Counted from the first letter of the stretch, positions 26,001 to 35,943 are shown. The stretch is DNA of 64,000 nt from Chondrosia reniformis (GCA_947172415.1 OX359202.1:994501-1058500), one strand, 5' to 3'. Notes: generated by a model not told the origin, from the sequence alone. Numbers and translations are program-made.

Positions 26001-26918
26001 ACCATCACACAATTACCATCACCATCACCATCACACAATTACCATCACCATCACCATCACCATCACACAATTACCATCACCATCACCATCACACAATTAC
26101 CATCACACAATTACCATCACCATCACCATCACACAATTACCATCACCATCACCATCACACAATCACCATCACCATCACACATTTACACCATTTCTCCTAT
26201 GCAGGAGGTACATAGTACAGAATACAGTCATAGTCATATTCTATTCTAAATTTCCTTTCCATCACTTCCTTGTTCTTTCCATGTAGTCTGTGTTCACCCA
26301 CTTCTTCATACACTGTCTTGCTAATGTAAAGTGTCATTTATTCAGAAGTATACATGTTTATCTATCTTCGATTCTTTTCTTTTCCTCACTTATAGGAGAA
26401 GATTGTCTGGTTCAGATTCTTATTCTGGCAGCAACAAGAAACTCACTTCCACTTTAGGCAATGAAGTCATGTCTCACACCCGACTGTCTTCATCTTTGGA
26501 GACAATTGTGGATTCCCCAACTGTCGAGACTCCACCTTCTCCATCTGGTCAACTCCCTCCTCCAAAGCTGCCTCCAAAATGTCCAGTGTCCCCTCCCCTT
26601 CCACCGCCTCCTCCCTCCAAGGAACGACCACTTCCTCCAAAGCCACCTGAAGACATGCCTGCTCTTCCTCCAAAGCCAGATGGTGAAAGGAGAACCAGTC
26701 GCCCAAACATTCCACCACCTTTACCAAGCAAACCACCGTCAATTCCTCACAATTCCCATCCGTCAGGCTCCTCTATTTCCAGCGAGGAATTCTATCCCTC
26801 CAGTCCCTTCACACCAACCTCACCACATCTACCGATTTTGGATCCTCCTAATGCCCCACCCCTTCCACCTAAGCCAGGTGGACCACACCCTCCACCTCTC
26901 CCTCCCAAACCTAGATGA
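11145..26918 (+). CDS. SOS: Son of sevenless, Ras guanine nucleotide exchange factor
   Basis: Activates Ras by GDP/GTP exchange downstream of Grb2 and receptor tyrosine kinases at the plasma membrane. Thirty exons can be chained in phase (first 11145-11225, 11730-11856, 12134-12276, 12832-13026; last 26396-26918), giving about 1275 aa against 1333 in human SOS1. Domains in order: histone fold (about 1-190; KWAIQ-like and SADILKLV-like segments), DH (about 210-440), PH (about 450-570; [23 protein letters not shown]), REM (about 590-760; [18 protein letters not shown]), CDC25 (about 765-1045; [41 protein letters not shown]), and a proline-rich tail with several PPLPPKP and [11 protein letters not shown]3-binding motifs as needed for Grb2. 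An upstream in-frame ATG at 11106 would add 13 residues; the ATG at 11145 fits the family better. Intron 18 is AT-AC. The gene looks intact. Confidence 0.95.
12300..12660. repeat. Two R1 copies, head to head, in SOS intron 3
   Basis: A plus-oriented copy (GGCCCAGTGGAGAAGAAGAG, TCACTAGGTTTAGTCCC, ending GTGTTAGATTATTCAT near 12520) is followed by an inverted copy (AGAGCTCTGAATGAGGATG, CTTCTCCCCTGGCC, ACCCTTCAGTAGTGACC). Confidence 0.65.
13718..14190 (+). repeat. R1 copies in SOS intron 4
   Basis: Copy at 13718-13905 with an internal duplication of the block TCCTCATTCAAAGCTCTC. A degraded inverted piece lies at 13960-14050. A third partial copy at 14080-14182 (AGGTTTAGTTCCCCTATAGG) ends TCTTAGATTTTTCAT. 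Confidence 0.6.
14750..15130 (+). repeat. CT-rich minisatellite ending at the SOS exon 6 acceptor
   Basis: About 380 bp of CTCACCCCCTCTC and CTTCCCCTCTC units, almost free of purines on the plus strand, running straight into the CAACAG acceptor at 15133. It makes an extremely long polypyrimidine tract. Long Ser/Pro/Leu frames across it are artefacts. Confidence 0.9.
15820..16640. repeat. 29-bp minisatellite in SOS intron 6
   Basis: About 28 tandem copies of GACAGTTGTGGTTTGATTAT plus CACTGCAAT, nearly identical. The first few copies carry TTTGGTTATC rather than TTTGATTATC, so the array spread from the later type. It ends about 20 bp before the exon 7 acceptor. Confidence 0.95.
16862..17130 (+). 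repeat. 23-bp minisatellite made of copies of the SOS exon 7 donor
   Basis: The true junction is GCTATG|GTAGGTCACATGAC. The following DNA repeats CCATGGTAGGTCACATGACA about eleven times, so each unit holds an ATG|GTAGGT donor-like site. Some units carry the shorter CATGGTAGGTCCCTATGG form. Confidence 0.9.
17500..17875. mobile_element. R1 element with inverted ends in SOS intron 8
   Basis: It begins ATCTAAAACACAATATTCC, the inverse of the R1 3' end, continues with an inverted R1 block (TCAGTGACCCTGGGAGTC) and then a direct R1 block (CTCATCCAAAGCTCTCAG, GTAGGTTTAGTTCCC). This suggests a composite or fold-back, non-coding DNA element. Confidence 0.5.
18165..18300 (-). repeat. Dispersed repeat with hammerhead-like motif, second copy
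   Basis: On the minus strand, GCTGATGAAGACCTCCGGG followed by TAGAAACGCTC at 18255-18281 matches the copy at 5769-5794. Flanking sequence is related but diverged. It lies in SOS intron 9. Confidence 0.4.
18590..19205 (+). repeat. 28-bp minisatellite in SOS intron 10
   Basis: About 22 copies of AGCTCTGGGGGATCAAAGTC followed by TTATTCTT, TTCTTCTT, TTATCTT or TTAATCTT variants. Each unit carries a TTCTTAG or ATCTTAG string that resembles a weak 3' splice site. Confidence 0.95.
19921..20014. repeat. (TG)n(AG)n microsatellite in SOS intron 13
   Basis: About 30 TG units followed directly by about 17 AG units. Confidence 0.97.
20151..20330. repeat. 27-bp minisatellite in SOS intron 14
   Basis: Six to seven copies of CACCCAATCATAATGTACTG followed by GGTCCCT, with A/G and C/G variants at two sites. 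Confidence 0.95.
20783..20930 (+). repeat. R1 copy, 5' truncated, in SOS intron 16
   Basis: Starts near ACTAGTGGAGAAGAAGAG and contains CTCATCCAAAGCTCTCAC, TAGGTTTAGTTCCC and the 3' end ATGTGTGTTAGATTA. Confidence 0.7.
21240..21375 (+). repeat. CT-rich minisatellite near the SOS exon 18 acceptor
   Basis: Units of CCCCTCTCCCTCT in a purine-poor run, ending about 45 bp before the acceptor of exon 18. Confidence 0.9.
21500..21712 (+). other. U12-type AT-AC intron 18 of SOS
   Basis: Exon 18 ends ATTGAAAG and the intron opens ATATCCTTTT, the classic AT-AC U12 donor. Near the 3' end TCCTTAACT matches the U12 branch site, and the intron closes GTGGTAC. Joining gives AGA-TTT-AAT in frame (ERF, as in human IERF). 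No in-frame GT donor exists before the stop that follows. Two tandem copies of a roughly 60-bp unit (TAACATTCACCA, TAATATAGACCTCCAT) fill the middle. Confidence 0.88.
22075..22290 (+). repeat. 36-bp pyrimidine-rich minisatellite in SOS intron 20
   Basis: About six copies of CATCCCTCCCTACCTCCCTC followed by ACTCTCACCCCTC (one C/T or A/G variant). Frames across it on both strands are artefacts. Confidence 0.93.
22628..22775 (+). repeat. R1 copy, 5' truncated, in SOS intron 21
   Basis: AGAAGAGAAGTAGGAG, CTCATTCAAAGCTCTCCC, TAGGTTTAGTTTCC and the 3' end GGTGTGTTAGATAATTCAT. Confidence 0.7.
23815..23928 (+). repeat. SINE fragment in SOS intron 25
   Basis: Starts within the tRNA-like head (CCTGGTTTGATACCCAGCAA, B-box and T-arm) and keeps the whole tail, ending TCACTTTGATTATTCAT. 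Confidence 0.6.
24003..24230 (+). repeat. R1 copy in SOS intron 25
   Basis: Long copy: CAGGGTCACCAATGAAGG, CAGAAACAGCTGTCTGG, CTCATCCAAAGCTCTCAC, TAGGTTTAGTTCCC, ending GTGTGCTAGATGATTATTCAT. Confidence 0.75.
25895..26185 (+). repeat. CACCAT minisatellite in SOS intron 29
   Basis: Runs of CACCAT broken by CACACAATTAC at irregular spacing. It lies between the basic linker exon and the proline-rich last exon. Long His/Thr/Ile frames are artefacts. Confidence 0.93.
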
Positions 26919-28907
26919 GAATTGGGTTGCGTTGTGTTTGATCTTATGTTTATCCAATAAGTATTCATTGAACAAACCATTGTAAATGAATTCATTGCAA
27001 TGACTCAATTACGTTTGATGTATGTATGTATGTATTATACAATGACACATGTAATTTTATTATTGTTTACTGCGATCATGTGTATGAATAATCTAATATT
27101 CCGTATTCTTAAAACTGTACCTACGAAGCTAAGGAAACTCAATTAGTAATTAACCATAGCAGATTTGATGCACATTTACATTAAGGTTTTAGCCCCTCTG
27201 TGCAAGTTGTAAATGGTCTATATATAACCAGTAGTGTTTGTGTTTGAATGCAGTCAAACACAACTTCAAGTCTTATACATTCGTACGTAGCTCCCTCTCA
27301 AGGCATGGCATGTATATAAATCAATCACAAATCCTGCCAAAACATGTTATTGCATCAACCACTGTCATGTGCTGTTGCAGAAGCAGTTGGACAGAAATTG
27401 TCAATGATAATTTAATAATCTGTAAAGTAATTTTCTGCATATAGCACTCACAGATAGGTCCTGTTAAAAGGACATACACAAATATGCATAGGATACACAT
27501 TACATCAGCTATACACGTACAACAAATTAATGCAATTAATGTGAAGGTACCACTTGACCTAAATGTGTGAAGTTTGTTCTACAAGTGAGAGCCACATGAA
27601 CAATTATTTGCAATTGAATGGTTGCCTGGGAACTATACCTGGTTATTATGGAGACTTTTCTATAGAAAATAAATTGGAAATAAAGGTAGCCTATACAGAA
27701 GCAAACAAGATGTACAATGAAAGCACATTTAGAACACCTCAGATGGACCAGCACTGTAACCACTCCTTATAGCCATAGCTATTAGGAACTGGTAGACATG
27801 CTAAATCTGGTAGTCCCATTGGACAAATGAACTCCAGGTCCTTTACATTCACTGCAAATTTCCCTTGATCCAATATGTTCTTTCACTATTTTTCCATATC
27901 TGAATGGGTTAAGCCAATAACCTTAAATGATTCCCTACCACTCAGTTCTTCTTACTTAATTGGACATGTTGCTAGGTAATTATAACTGACACTTAATTTC
28001 CATAACAGTTCTTCTGTAAACAGATGAATATACAGTAAATAAAGTATAGGCTGTACAATGTATTTATGTAAGCCAATTACATGTGTAATTAAATGTTAGT
28101 TTGCTTAAGTTACTTAAAGTACAAATTAACAGTCTCACAAGACAAGGTAAAGATGCTAATTAATATGCTCATTGTAACTTAGCAACATTAAAAACATTTA
28201 AAGCGATTATATATACAGTTTGAATAATTCTCTAAACAAGATAACCTACCAATCAGTGTAGCTTAGGGCATATATAATGCCAAAGTTCTTCAAGTAATTA
28301 GCAACGGCCATTTTGGATTCACAAATGGATTGAGCAAGAAGACAATTGAGTTGAACAAGCCAAGTATTGTGTAAAAGAATCATATCTTATTTAAGCAAGA
28401 AACTCAATAGGTTATAGTCTATATACCTCGTGAGCCTGCATGCAAGCTGTCATGCAGAAGGTGCAAATGGTGGCCCAAAGATTTATAATAAAGATATGCA
28501 CACGAAAGTACATTAGCGTGCAATACAATCACTCAAAACCTTTTCCGTTTAAAAATTCTAAAGGAACCTGTTATTCTTAAGAATTATATACTTATCTGTA
28601 TCCTTAATTCTCCTGTGTTGTGCATGCTTGATATACAAATTAATTGTTTTAGCAGTAATAATCATTTATTCTAAACATATGCACAAGTTCTTGCGGGCAC
28701 ATGAGAGGTTCTTTGAAGTATTGATTAGCTTGCTAAATTAATCACTTCTTTTCATGGGGTCTGAATAGCCATACATGTTTTGAGTCTAAACTCAATAACA
28801 ATAACAACTTACTGAATAGATCGGGGCATGTACTACAAATTTCTATTGTTCTCTAACATGACATTGAAAACAATTTGATTCTACGATTTTCCGCCAAGTT
28901 CACGATA
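26919..28907. other. Intergenic, no gene seen
   Basis: AT-rich sequence between the SOS stop and a SINE. The open frames near 27240-27770 have no splice context, no family similarity and a composition like their surroundings. An R1-related end lies near 27090-27135. Confidence 0.6.
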
Positions 28908-29091
28908 AGAGGGGAAACATGAACGGAGCATTACTGTAGCAATTGTAGTTCAGTGGTAGAGCACTGGTATATATAGACATAACCAACTTTAAATTTCCTG
29001 GGTTAGATTCCCAGCAATTGCTTCTTTAATTCATGTTTGAGAATATATTGTTTGCATGTGGTTTAATTATCATTTTAATTAAATTATTCAT
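28908..29091 (+). repeat. tRNA-derived SINE, best-preserved copy
   Basis: After a short leader (AGAGGGGAAACATGAACGG) comes a tRNA-like head at 28939-29021. The acceptor stem GCAATTG pairs with CAATTGC, the D-arm and A-box region is GTTCAGTGGTAGAGC, and the T-arm is CTGGG-TTAGATT-CCCAG with a B box. The anticodon arm region is enlarged (CTGG...ACCA stem with a long loop). A shared unrelated tail of about 70 bp follows, ending AATTATTCAT. It would be transcribed by RNA polymerase III and moved by a LINE elsewhere in the genome. It sits 7 bp beyond the KK1 stop codon. Confidence 0.75.
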
Positions 29092-29097
29092 ATATAG

Positions 29098-31741
29098 TTA
29101 GGGACACATTACAATTAGTTCAGTTTTGTTTGTACAGTTGTTACCTATATAACCACCACACACAAATACTGTATTAGAGTTCAAAGGTACCACACAGGGA
29201 TAGGTACATTCCGTACTAATGTTGCCTACTGCTGTCCATGTGTTCTGTGATGGCTGGTACACAAAAATGTCTGATTTTCCTTTGCCACTACTCTCTGCTC
29301 CCCCAAACAAGACTGGCAGCTTGCTGTTGGTTAACATTGATGATGCAATCAAGGGTGAATCAGCTATCTTCTCCCAAATGACTGGTGATGAATCTCTGCT
29401 CTGCACTGATTGCTGTACTGCACTCCATGGTAACCTCCAATATCTCTTAATGCCTCCCTTTGCAGCATTCACTCCACCTCCTATGTACACATATCCGTCA
29501 GAAGTTGTGACACGACACAAATACAGGGGGTGCGGCAACTTTAGACTTTTCAGAGAGTACCACTGCTTTAATTCTATGTTCAACACTTCTACAGTATTCA
29601 CTTCCACACCTGAACACTGCCCTCCAGCTGCTATGAGAAGGTCTTTTTCGAGTACTGCACTAACCCAACTTCTAGCAGTTGGCATAGGAGGGTAGATTTC
29701 TTCCCATGCTGATTGATGACGGTTAACATACATTGCTTCCCAACTATCATTGTATGTAGACAGCTTTCCTGTAACTTTATTTGTTTGTGCATCATTTCCT
29801 CCGATCAGCGTAAGATGACCTTTTATAATGTGTGCCCCGGAAAGGTTTTGTGGAATATCTGAAATTATTTCCCATTTTTGATCATCAATATGGTAGACCT
29901 GCATCACCTTGCAAGATTCCTTATCCAAAAGTCCTCCTGTGATGAAGACCTTGCCATCGATGTAGTGTGCATTGGCAAGACAGACAGCTACTGGCATACT
30001 TGATAGCTCCATTTTAAGATGGTGGTAATGACTTAACAGGAGATCACTCTTGAAACACTACAGAGAGGATTAAATTTTCAAGAATTATAATGATAATATT
30101 GCATGTCACATTAACTGCAGAAGTTATTATATGCCAGACTAGCCAATTGCAAGTGATAATGCAAAGTCTTATCTTGAAGTCCTATTAAAATGGCAACCAG
30201 TGATCACCTCCCGCTCATCCAATTTAGCAGGACTTTAGATAAAACTAGTCACTTGACTGGTCTGATGTAATAGCTACTAGTGGCTATTTATTTGTCCTCC
30301 GATATTTACATATATATATATATATATATAGCATGTATAGCTGCATGATTAGAGATTATATTCATTCAGTAATTATATAATTATATGTCTAAATATGCTA
30401 TAATTTAAGGAATACAGCTTGGGGATCCGGAATGATTATTGACTTATGTAATATCAGCAAGTAAATTTTGGAGATATGTAAAAGAACTTCAAAAGTCTTA
30501 GTATGATGCATAGCACATAATCATATATACATAGACACTACATTTGATTCTAAGGTCATGAATAAATATGTGTAGTAGATATATGAATATATGTACTAAA
30601 TTGTGTTCACTAACGTTAACACTTTCACAATCATTTTTCTGTGTGTTTGGCACTCCCGTAGATGGAATATATACCTCTGTTATATCAGATATCATTAACT
30701 AACAAAAATAAGCATTATAATTGTAAAACAGTTAACAACATAAGTATATTAGCACAGTATATATGATAATCAATTATGTGATATATATATATATTGTCAT
30801 ATATAAATGAAACATCATGAAAATAAGTGTGAATACATAAAACAAGCAATTGCATGGATAACGATTATTAGCTCTATAGGCTTTGTACCCAGCTGCAAAT
30901 TTACCTCAAAATCCAGCAAGGTCTTAATCACATCATGGAGTATGACTATGTCAGGTCTCTTTGTGTAGTCATCCTTCAGGCACAACTTGATCAACGGTTT
31001 AAGAGGATGTTCACTTGACAGTTTGGAAAGATCACCTCTCCGACGCTCCAATTCTGTCGTGACTCCAATACCAACTAGACCACATGTCGGTTCACACTGA
31101 GTAGCAATCTGCAACATCAGCACTCCGAAGGAGAACACATCCACCTTCACACTGAAATGAGAATCACCACTTTTCAGTGCTTCTGGTGGCATGTACACGA
31201 CATTACCGGGAGCAGTAGTGCTCATGTATACGTCTCCATTCTCCAGCAGCTTGGATTGACCGAGGTCGCCCACTTTCACGCTACCGTCTTCACCGATCAA
31301 TACGTTTTTATCCGTCACGTCGCGATGGGCCACGGGAGGATTCCTTTCGTGTAGAAACTTTAGACCAGACAAAATTTTCAGGCATATTTCCAATTGTCTC
31401 TTTCGGCTCAAAGTACCGCGATTTCGACTGAGATACTCACGGAGATTCTCCTTCATTCGTTCTAGAACCAACATGGGCTCGCCGGTCCTGCTTTCGAAGG
31501 CACCGTACGATTTGACGATATTGGGGTGGTCCTCGAGACTGGCTAGAAGCTGACATTCTCTGATGAAATCCTCGAGAGGTTTACCTCGAGCTATCTCACT
31601 GTGGAGAGTTTTCACTGCTACAGGGCGACCATTAAATTCTCCTTCTCGTACAGCACCATAAGCTCCTCGTCCAAGTTCTTTGAAAGAAAGTTTCAAGCTA
31701 ACAGGGCATATTGGGAGCCGTAGTCGTCTATAGCTAGCCAT
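29098..31741 (-). CDS. KK1: kinase-kelch fusion protein
   Basis: Three phase-0 exons: 30905-31741 (kinase, 279 codons), 30615-30698 (linker, 28 codons) and 29098-30057 (kelch), giving about 626 aa. The kinase has GRGAYGAV, VAVK (Lys 44), a helix-C Glu, HRDVTDKN, a DLG in place of DFG, and PPE in place of APE. The family is nearest to tyrosine-kinase-like or other soluble kinases. The kelch part has six double-glycine blades (FITGG, LTLIGG, LIAAGG, VYIGG, PVLFGG, VFVCGG) and ends TELIVMCP. No signal peptide or membrane segment, so it is probably cytosolic. Its kelch exon is the most diverged of the four copies while the kinase stays almost identical. The donor after the kinase exon (GTAAAT) is weak. 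Joining kinase to kelch is inferred from splice sites and phase. Confidence 0.75.
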
Positions 31742-31871
31742 CTATATCGAGTGATCTGTTTATTAGACCTGCATGCATGGGCTATAGGACATATCAAAAA
31801 TGAAACCGTGCATGTTAAATGTAGGGAAGACACTTTGTATGTATATATATACTAACATGCAAATATTGAAG

Positions 31872-32045
31872 CATATGCATGTGCCAAGGATTCACAAAAC
31901 ATCAAGATAAAGAATAAGACAAAAACTCCTAGGATCGCTGATGAAGGGTAAAATTCCCAGAAACAGCTGTCTGACCCAGTGGAGAAGAAGATGAAAGAAA
32001 GGAAAAGAAAGATTCCTGTATCTTCATCCAATTAGCTCTCTCCAT
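31872..32045 (+). repeat. R1 copy upstream of KK1
   Basis: AGGATCGCTGATGAAGGG, CAGAAACAGCTGTCTGACC and CTTCATCCAATTAGCTCTC blocks. The 3' end is lost. Confidence 0.65.
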
Positions 32046-32779
32046 GTATATACACCTACCTATATATAGAATCACTTCTACAATACAGATGAAAATGGAA
32101 AAAATAACTGATACAGATCCATAACTATACTCACTTTCAAAAAAATATAACAGCATCCAGTTTCACCAAAACCTAAGTGTTTACAGAATTATATAATAGA
32201 ATCGATTATAGAATTCTATAAACATTGTTTTGTTGTTTTGATGTATACATCTTTAATAGAAAATGTTTTTTTCTTTTCAATTTAGATTTGCTATATATGT
32301 GTATACTCATATATATATATATAGGAATAAGGAGTGTTATATATTATGCTTGTTTAAATACAATCAAGTACTACACAGTGCAAGTTACAAATTTATACAC
32401 GGATGCAAGTGACTCCCAAGATAATCACACTGAGGTATATAATATAATACGGATGCAAATGACTCCCAAAATAATCACAATCAGGTATATTAAACGCTAC
32501 AAGACTTTAGCCACATCTAAATTCTCAACTGCTGCATACAGAGTAGTAGTCTCTACAGATCATATAAGGTTAAATACATGGCCTTCCAATTACCTTTTCA
32601 CACCTAAGTATAGACTGAAGATGATGCATCTGCATGCCATTATCAGCAAAAATTCCAGTCTCATGCAGGGGATCTCAGCCAATAATCACCGCAGATTTGA
32701 CTTGCCTTGAGTGTCAGCTAGGAGTACCATTGGTTGCTTGCATGCATTCACATAAAGGTTGGTGTGGTGCACTCTAATC

Positions 32780-33045
32780 ATGATATTGATATTGATATAT
32801 ACCTTATACCTCAACTATTATACTCAACACTTCCTATTATATAACTCTGTCAAATGGTAAATATAAAGTTTAAACTTGGTGTCTACATAAATTTACCCTA
32901 TCTCTCACAATACATTTTCTTAATACAATGAACATTTAGTGCTTAAACTTGGTGTCTACACTCACAGACATGTATGAAACATTTCGAAACAGTTTTCTAC
33001 ATAAATTTACCCAATCTCTTACCATACATTAACTAACCCTAATTG
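32780..33045. repeat. Diverged units of the ~170-bp tandem repeat
   Basis: Contains ACAGACATGTATGAAACAT, TAAACTTGGTGTCTACA and AATTTACCCTATCTCTC strings shared with the array at 34130-35105. Separated from it by about 1.1 kb of other sequence. Confidence 0.7.
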
Positions 33046-33388
33046 CGTAATACTATAAATGGCCGACCTTGAGTAGGTGTAAGAGCGAAAATGCGGTACT
33101 GTATATATTTCTGAAAAAATAGAACTCTTTGAAAGATTTCTTATACACATGGATATGCACTGTGTAGTACTTGATTTTTGTTGAAGCAGTATCTATCCAC
33201 ATATATATTATATGGATGTCGTTAAAGTGAAATTTTGCCGATCGATGGCCAACGAAATTCCAAAGAAAAAAAGTTGGACCATACCGAACGCTACCATCCA
33301 CGACGCTCAGAGGCCGGGATCGGTGGTAACGCTCTGCCGAGTTGAGCTTTGGGTGTCACTTGCGTGAGAAGAACCAGTTCTTCTCGAT

Positions 33389-33571
33389 ATGGCCGACTCA
33401 TATGAATCCTTAAAGATATCAGATGCCAATCCCACATTACGTGGAACCCCCCCGAAATCCGGATTATTGGTGAGCACGTCTCTATGGCACCAACCGATTA
33501 GGAGACAGCTTCAGAGTCTAAGCGCTACCAACCCCTATGGGAACCGCTACCACCATAGAGATGTGTCCAGG
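33389..33571 (+). CDS. Orphan candidate first exon
   Basis: An ATG opens 61 codons (MADSYESLKISDANPTLRG, with RGTPPKSG and YGNRYHHRDVSR) ending in TCCAG and a good donor GTAGGC. The local CpG-rich composition fits an expressed 5' exon. No later exon was found in the next 2.3 kb, which is mostly tandem repeats. In the other array units the segment divergent to the kinase gene is CDC20-like, and the NRYHHRDVS string faintly recalls the CDC20 C-box region (DRYIP-RS). That match is too weak to name it. Confidence 0.3.
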
Positions 33572-34129
33572 TAGGCCTACTTTATAAGGTTTTGCGCTTC
33601 TATTTAAACAAGAAAATTTCAAAAGGAAACGATTGTGGTTGGCGCAATTCCATACTTAAGAATAGGGTATTTGCGAGAAAAATGTAGTCAAATTATATCA
33701 AGCTAATTCGGGATGAGTGCATCGTTCCAAGCCATTTTAAAGGTATATCCAGTATTCGTGGTTCATCTAGAAACTGGGAAAAATGGATAGAATCCTGTAA
33801 GTGTCTTGATTGGCGGAGGAGACCAACTTTTCTGGTCCCATGTAGAAACGACTTTAGCGAGAGGTGTTCCGATATGAACGTAAACAGGTATAACCAGCTA
33901 CGCTCAATCTCAATTGCAGTAATAACATAATGGCTACCTGCATCTATGTAAAGACCTTCTGACAGCTGCGTTCTGGACTGTCCCTGCGTGTTTCTAGTTG
34001 CCCCATTCATGTCAAAACATTTTAACTTGGTATGCCGATAATTTGCATAATAGTATCGCACGATATATATGCTACACCATTTAAGGTCGTATAGTAGAAA
34101 TTTAATGTACATTAGAGCGCTGTAGCTCT

Positions 34130-35105
34130 GTCAAACAGAGAGATATGAAACTGAAACATTGTGTAAGTATTCAAAGAGATGTATGAAAGGCTTCCAATGA
34201 ATTTTACAAATTTTCATATCTACTCAAATTTGCCCTATCTCTCGCCATACATTAACTTTGTATAGCAGTAATTGAAAGTACATTTATGGCTCTAACTCTG
34301 CCAAATGAAGAGATATGGATCTGAAACTCTATATCAGTATTCACAGACATGTATGACACATTTCCAAACAGTTTTAGAAATTTGATTTCTACATAAATTT
34401 GCCATATCTCTCCCCATACATTAACTTAACAAATGTACATTTAGTGCCGTAACACTGTCAATTCGGTAAATATGAAGCTTAAACCATTCACAGACATGTA
34501 TGAAACATTTCCAAACAGTTTTAGAATTTTGATTTCTACATATATTTGCCCTATCTCTCCTCATACATTAACTTAATATACAATACAATGTACATTTAGT
34601 GCCGTAACTCTGTCAAATGGTTAAATATATATGAAGCTTAAACTTGATGTCTACATTCACAGACATGTATGAAACATTTCCAAACAGTTTTAGAAATTTT
34701 AATTTCTACTTAAATTTGCCCTATCTCTCCCCATACATTAACTTATAATTAACAAATATACATTTAGTGTCGTAACACTGTCAATTTAGTAAATATATAT
34801 ATATGAAGCTTAAACTTGGTGTCTACATTCACAGACATGTATGAAACATTTCCAAACAATTTTCAAAATTTTGATTTCTAAATAAATTTACCCTATCTCT
34901 CTCCATACATCAACTTAACAAATGTACATTTATATATATAATTAGTGCCGTAACTCTGTCAATTCGGTAAATATGAAGCTTAAACTTGGTATCTACATTC
35001 ACAGACATGTATGAAACATTTCCAAACAGTTTTAGAAATTTTGATTTCTACATATATTTGCCCTATCTCTCCCCATACATTAATTTTCTTAATATATACA
35101 ATGTA
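34130..35105. repeat. ~170-bp tandem repeat array
   Basis: About six units spaced 147-172 bp (landmark CACAGACATGTATGAAACAT at about 34342, 34489, 34658, 34830 and 35000). Each includes TTTCCAAACAGTTTTAGAAA, TTGCCCTATCTCTCC and CATTTAGTGCCGTAAC. The unit is satellite-like in length but the array is short. Confidence 0.85.
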
Positions 35106-35142
35106 CATTTAGTCTTGTATATATACATGAAAGATATATATA

Positions 35143-35391
35143 CTAGAGAACAATAAAAATTTTCTACAAAAATAGTGAAGATGTAGGGATGGCACAAAAA
35201 GCATAGAAACAAGAAAGGGATGTTACACAGTGAAGCATTAGCTATATATGCATGAATCATACAACACCCTTGCTTGTAGGATTCATGCATAGCTAATGCT
35301 TCACTGTGTAACATCCCTTTCTTGTTTCTATGCTTTTTGTGCCATCCCTACATCTTCACTATTTTTGTAGAAAATTTTTATTGTTCTCTAG
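35143..35391. mobile_element. Near-perfect long inverted repeat (fold-back element)
   Basis: Left arm 35143-35258 and right arm 35280-35391 are reverse complements over about 112 bp, differing by one 4-base ATAT insertion. The spacer is only about 22 bp. Ends are CTAGAGAACAATAAAAATTT and its inverse. No coding capacity. It could be a fold-back MITE or a recent inverted duplication, and would make a long hairpin RNA if transcribed. Confidence 0.85.
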
Positions 35392-35943
35392 TTTCTGTAC
35401 TTTTTATGGAGCATAAGCTAGGAATTCGTTGTATTTTAAACCACTTTGGTTTCGCAATCTTCGACTGATTATGACGTCATTAAAATGGCGAATTTATTGA
35501 GGTCTTGACTCTTGAGCCATGAAAACTGTCATACTCAATAATAGCGTTATCGCTCTCGCTTCTACAAAAGAATACAGCTCGGAAAATTTAGAGTAATTTC
35601 GATTAAGAAGTAGTCCGAAGGCTTATTTCGTTTTTTAGTTACAGCAGGCGAAGAAGATGAAGAAGAAGAAGATGAAGAAGAAGAAAACGAAAATGGGAGA
35701 TTTCAAAGTTCGTTCATTTGCCAACGATACACGGTCGCTTGCCTTCAAGGCCAATTTATAGCATGTTTGTTCTATATTTAACTCTACATAGTCTCGTTTT
35801 GGCGATTTTCAGCCTAATTCGGAATTTTGCTCCTATACCAATGTATGGGGAAAACGAAACAACCCGTACCATCCCTACATAGAGAGTACTACCGTACTCT
35901 CTGATATACATGCAGCTATATAATTATATTATATAACCACACA

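Noticed and set aside
25803-26286. His/Thr/Ile-rich open frames
   Set aside because: Products of the CACCAT repeat in an SOS intron, without start or splice support.
28939-29021. Functional tRNA gene
   Set aside because: Acceptor, D and T arms fit, but the anticodon arm is malformed and the same sequence with a common tail occurs several times, so it is a SINE head.
29219-29695. 158-aa plus-strand open frame
   Set aside because: Antisense shadow of the KK1 kelch exon. Similar shadows at 41992-42420, 43914-44516 and 51811-52314 were dropped for the same reason.
32225-32710. 161-aa plus-strand open frame
   Set aside because: AT-rich, Tyr/Ile/Thr-heavy, contains an internal near-duplicate and no splice or family signal. 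Most likely chance.
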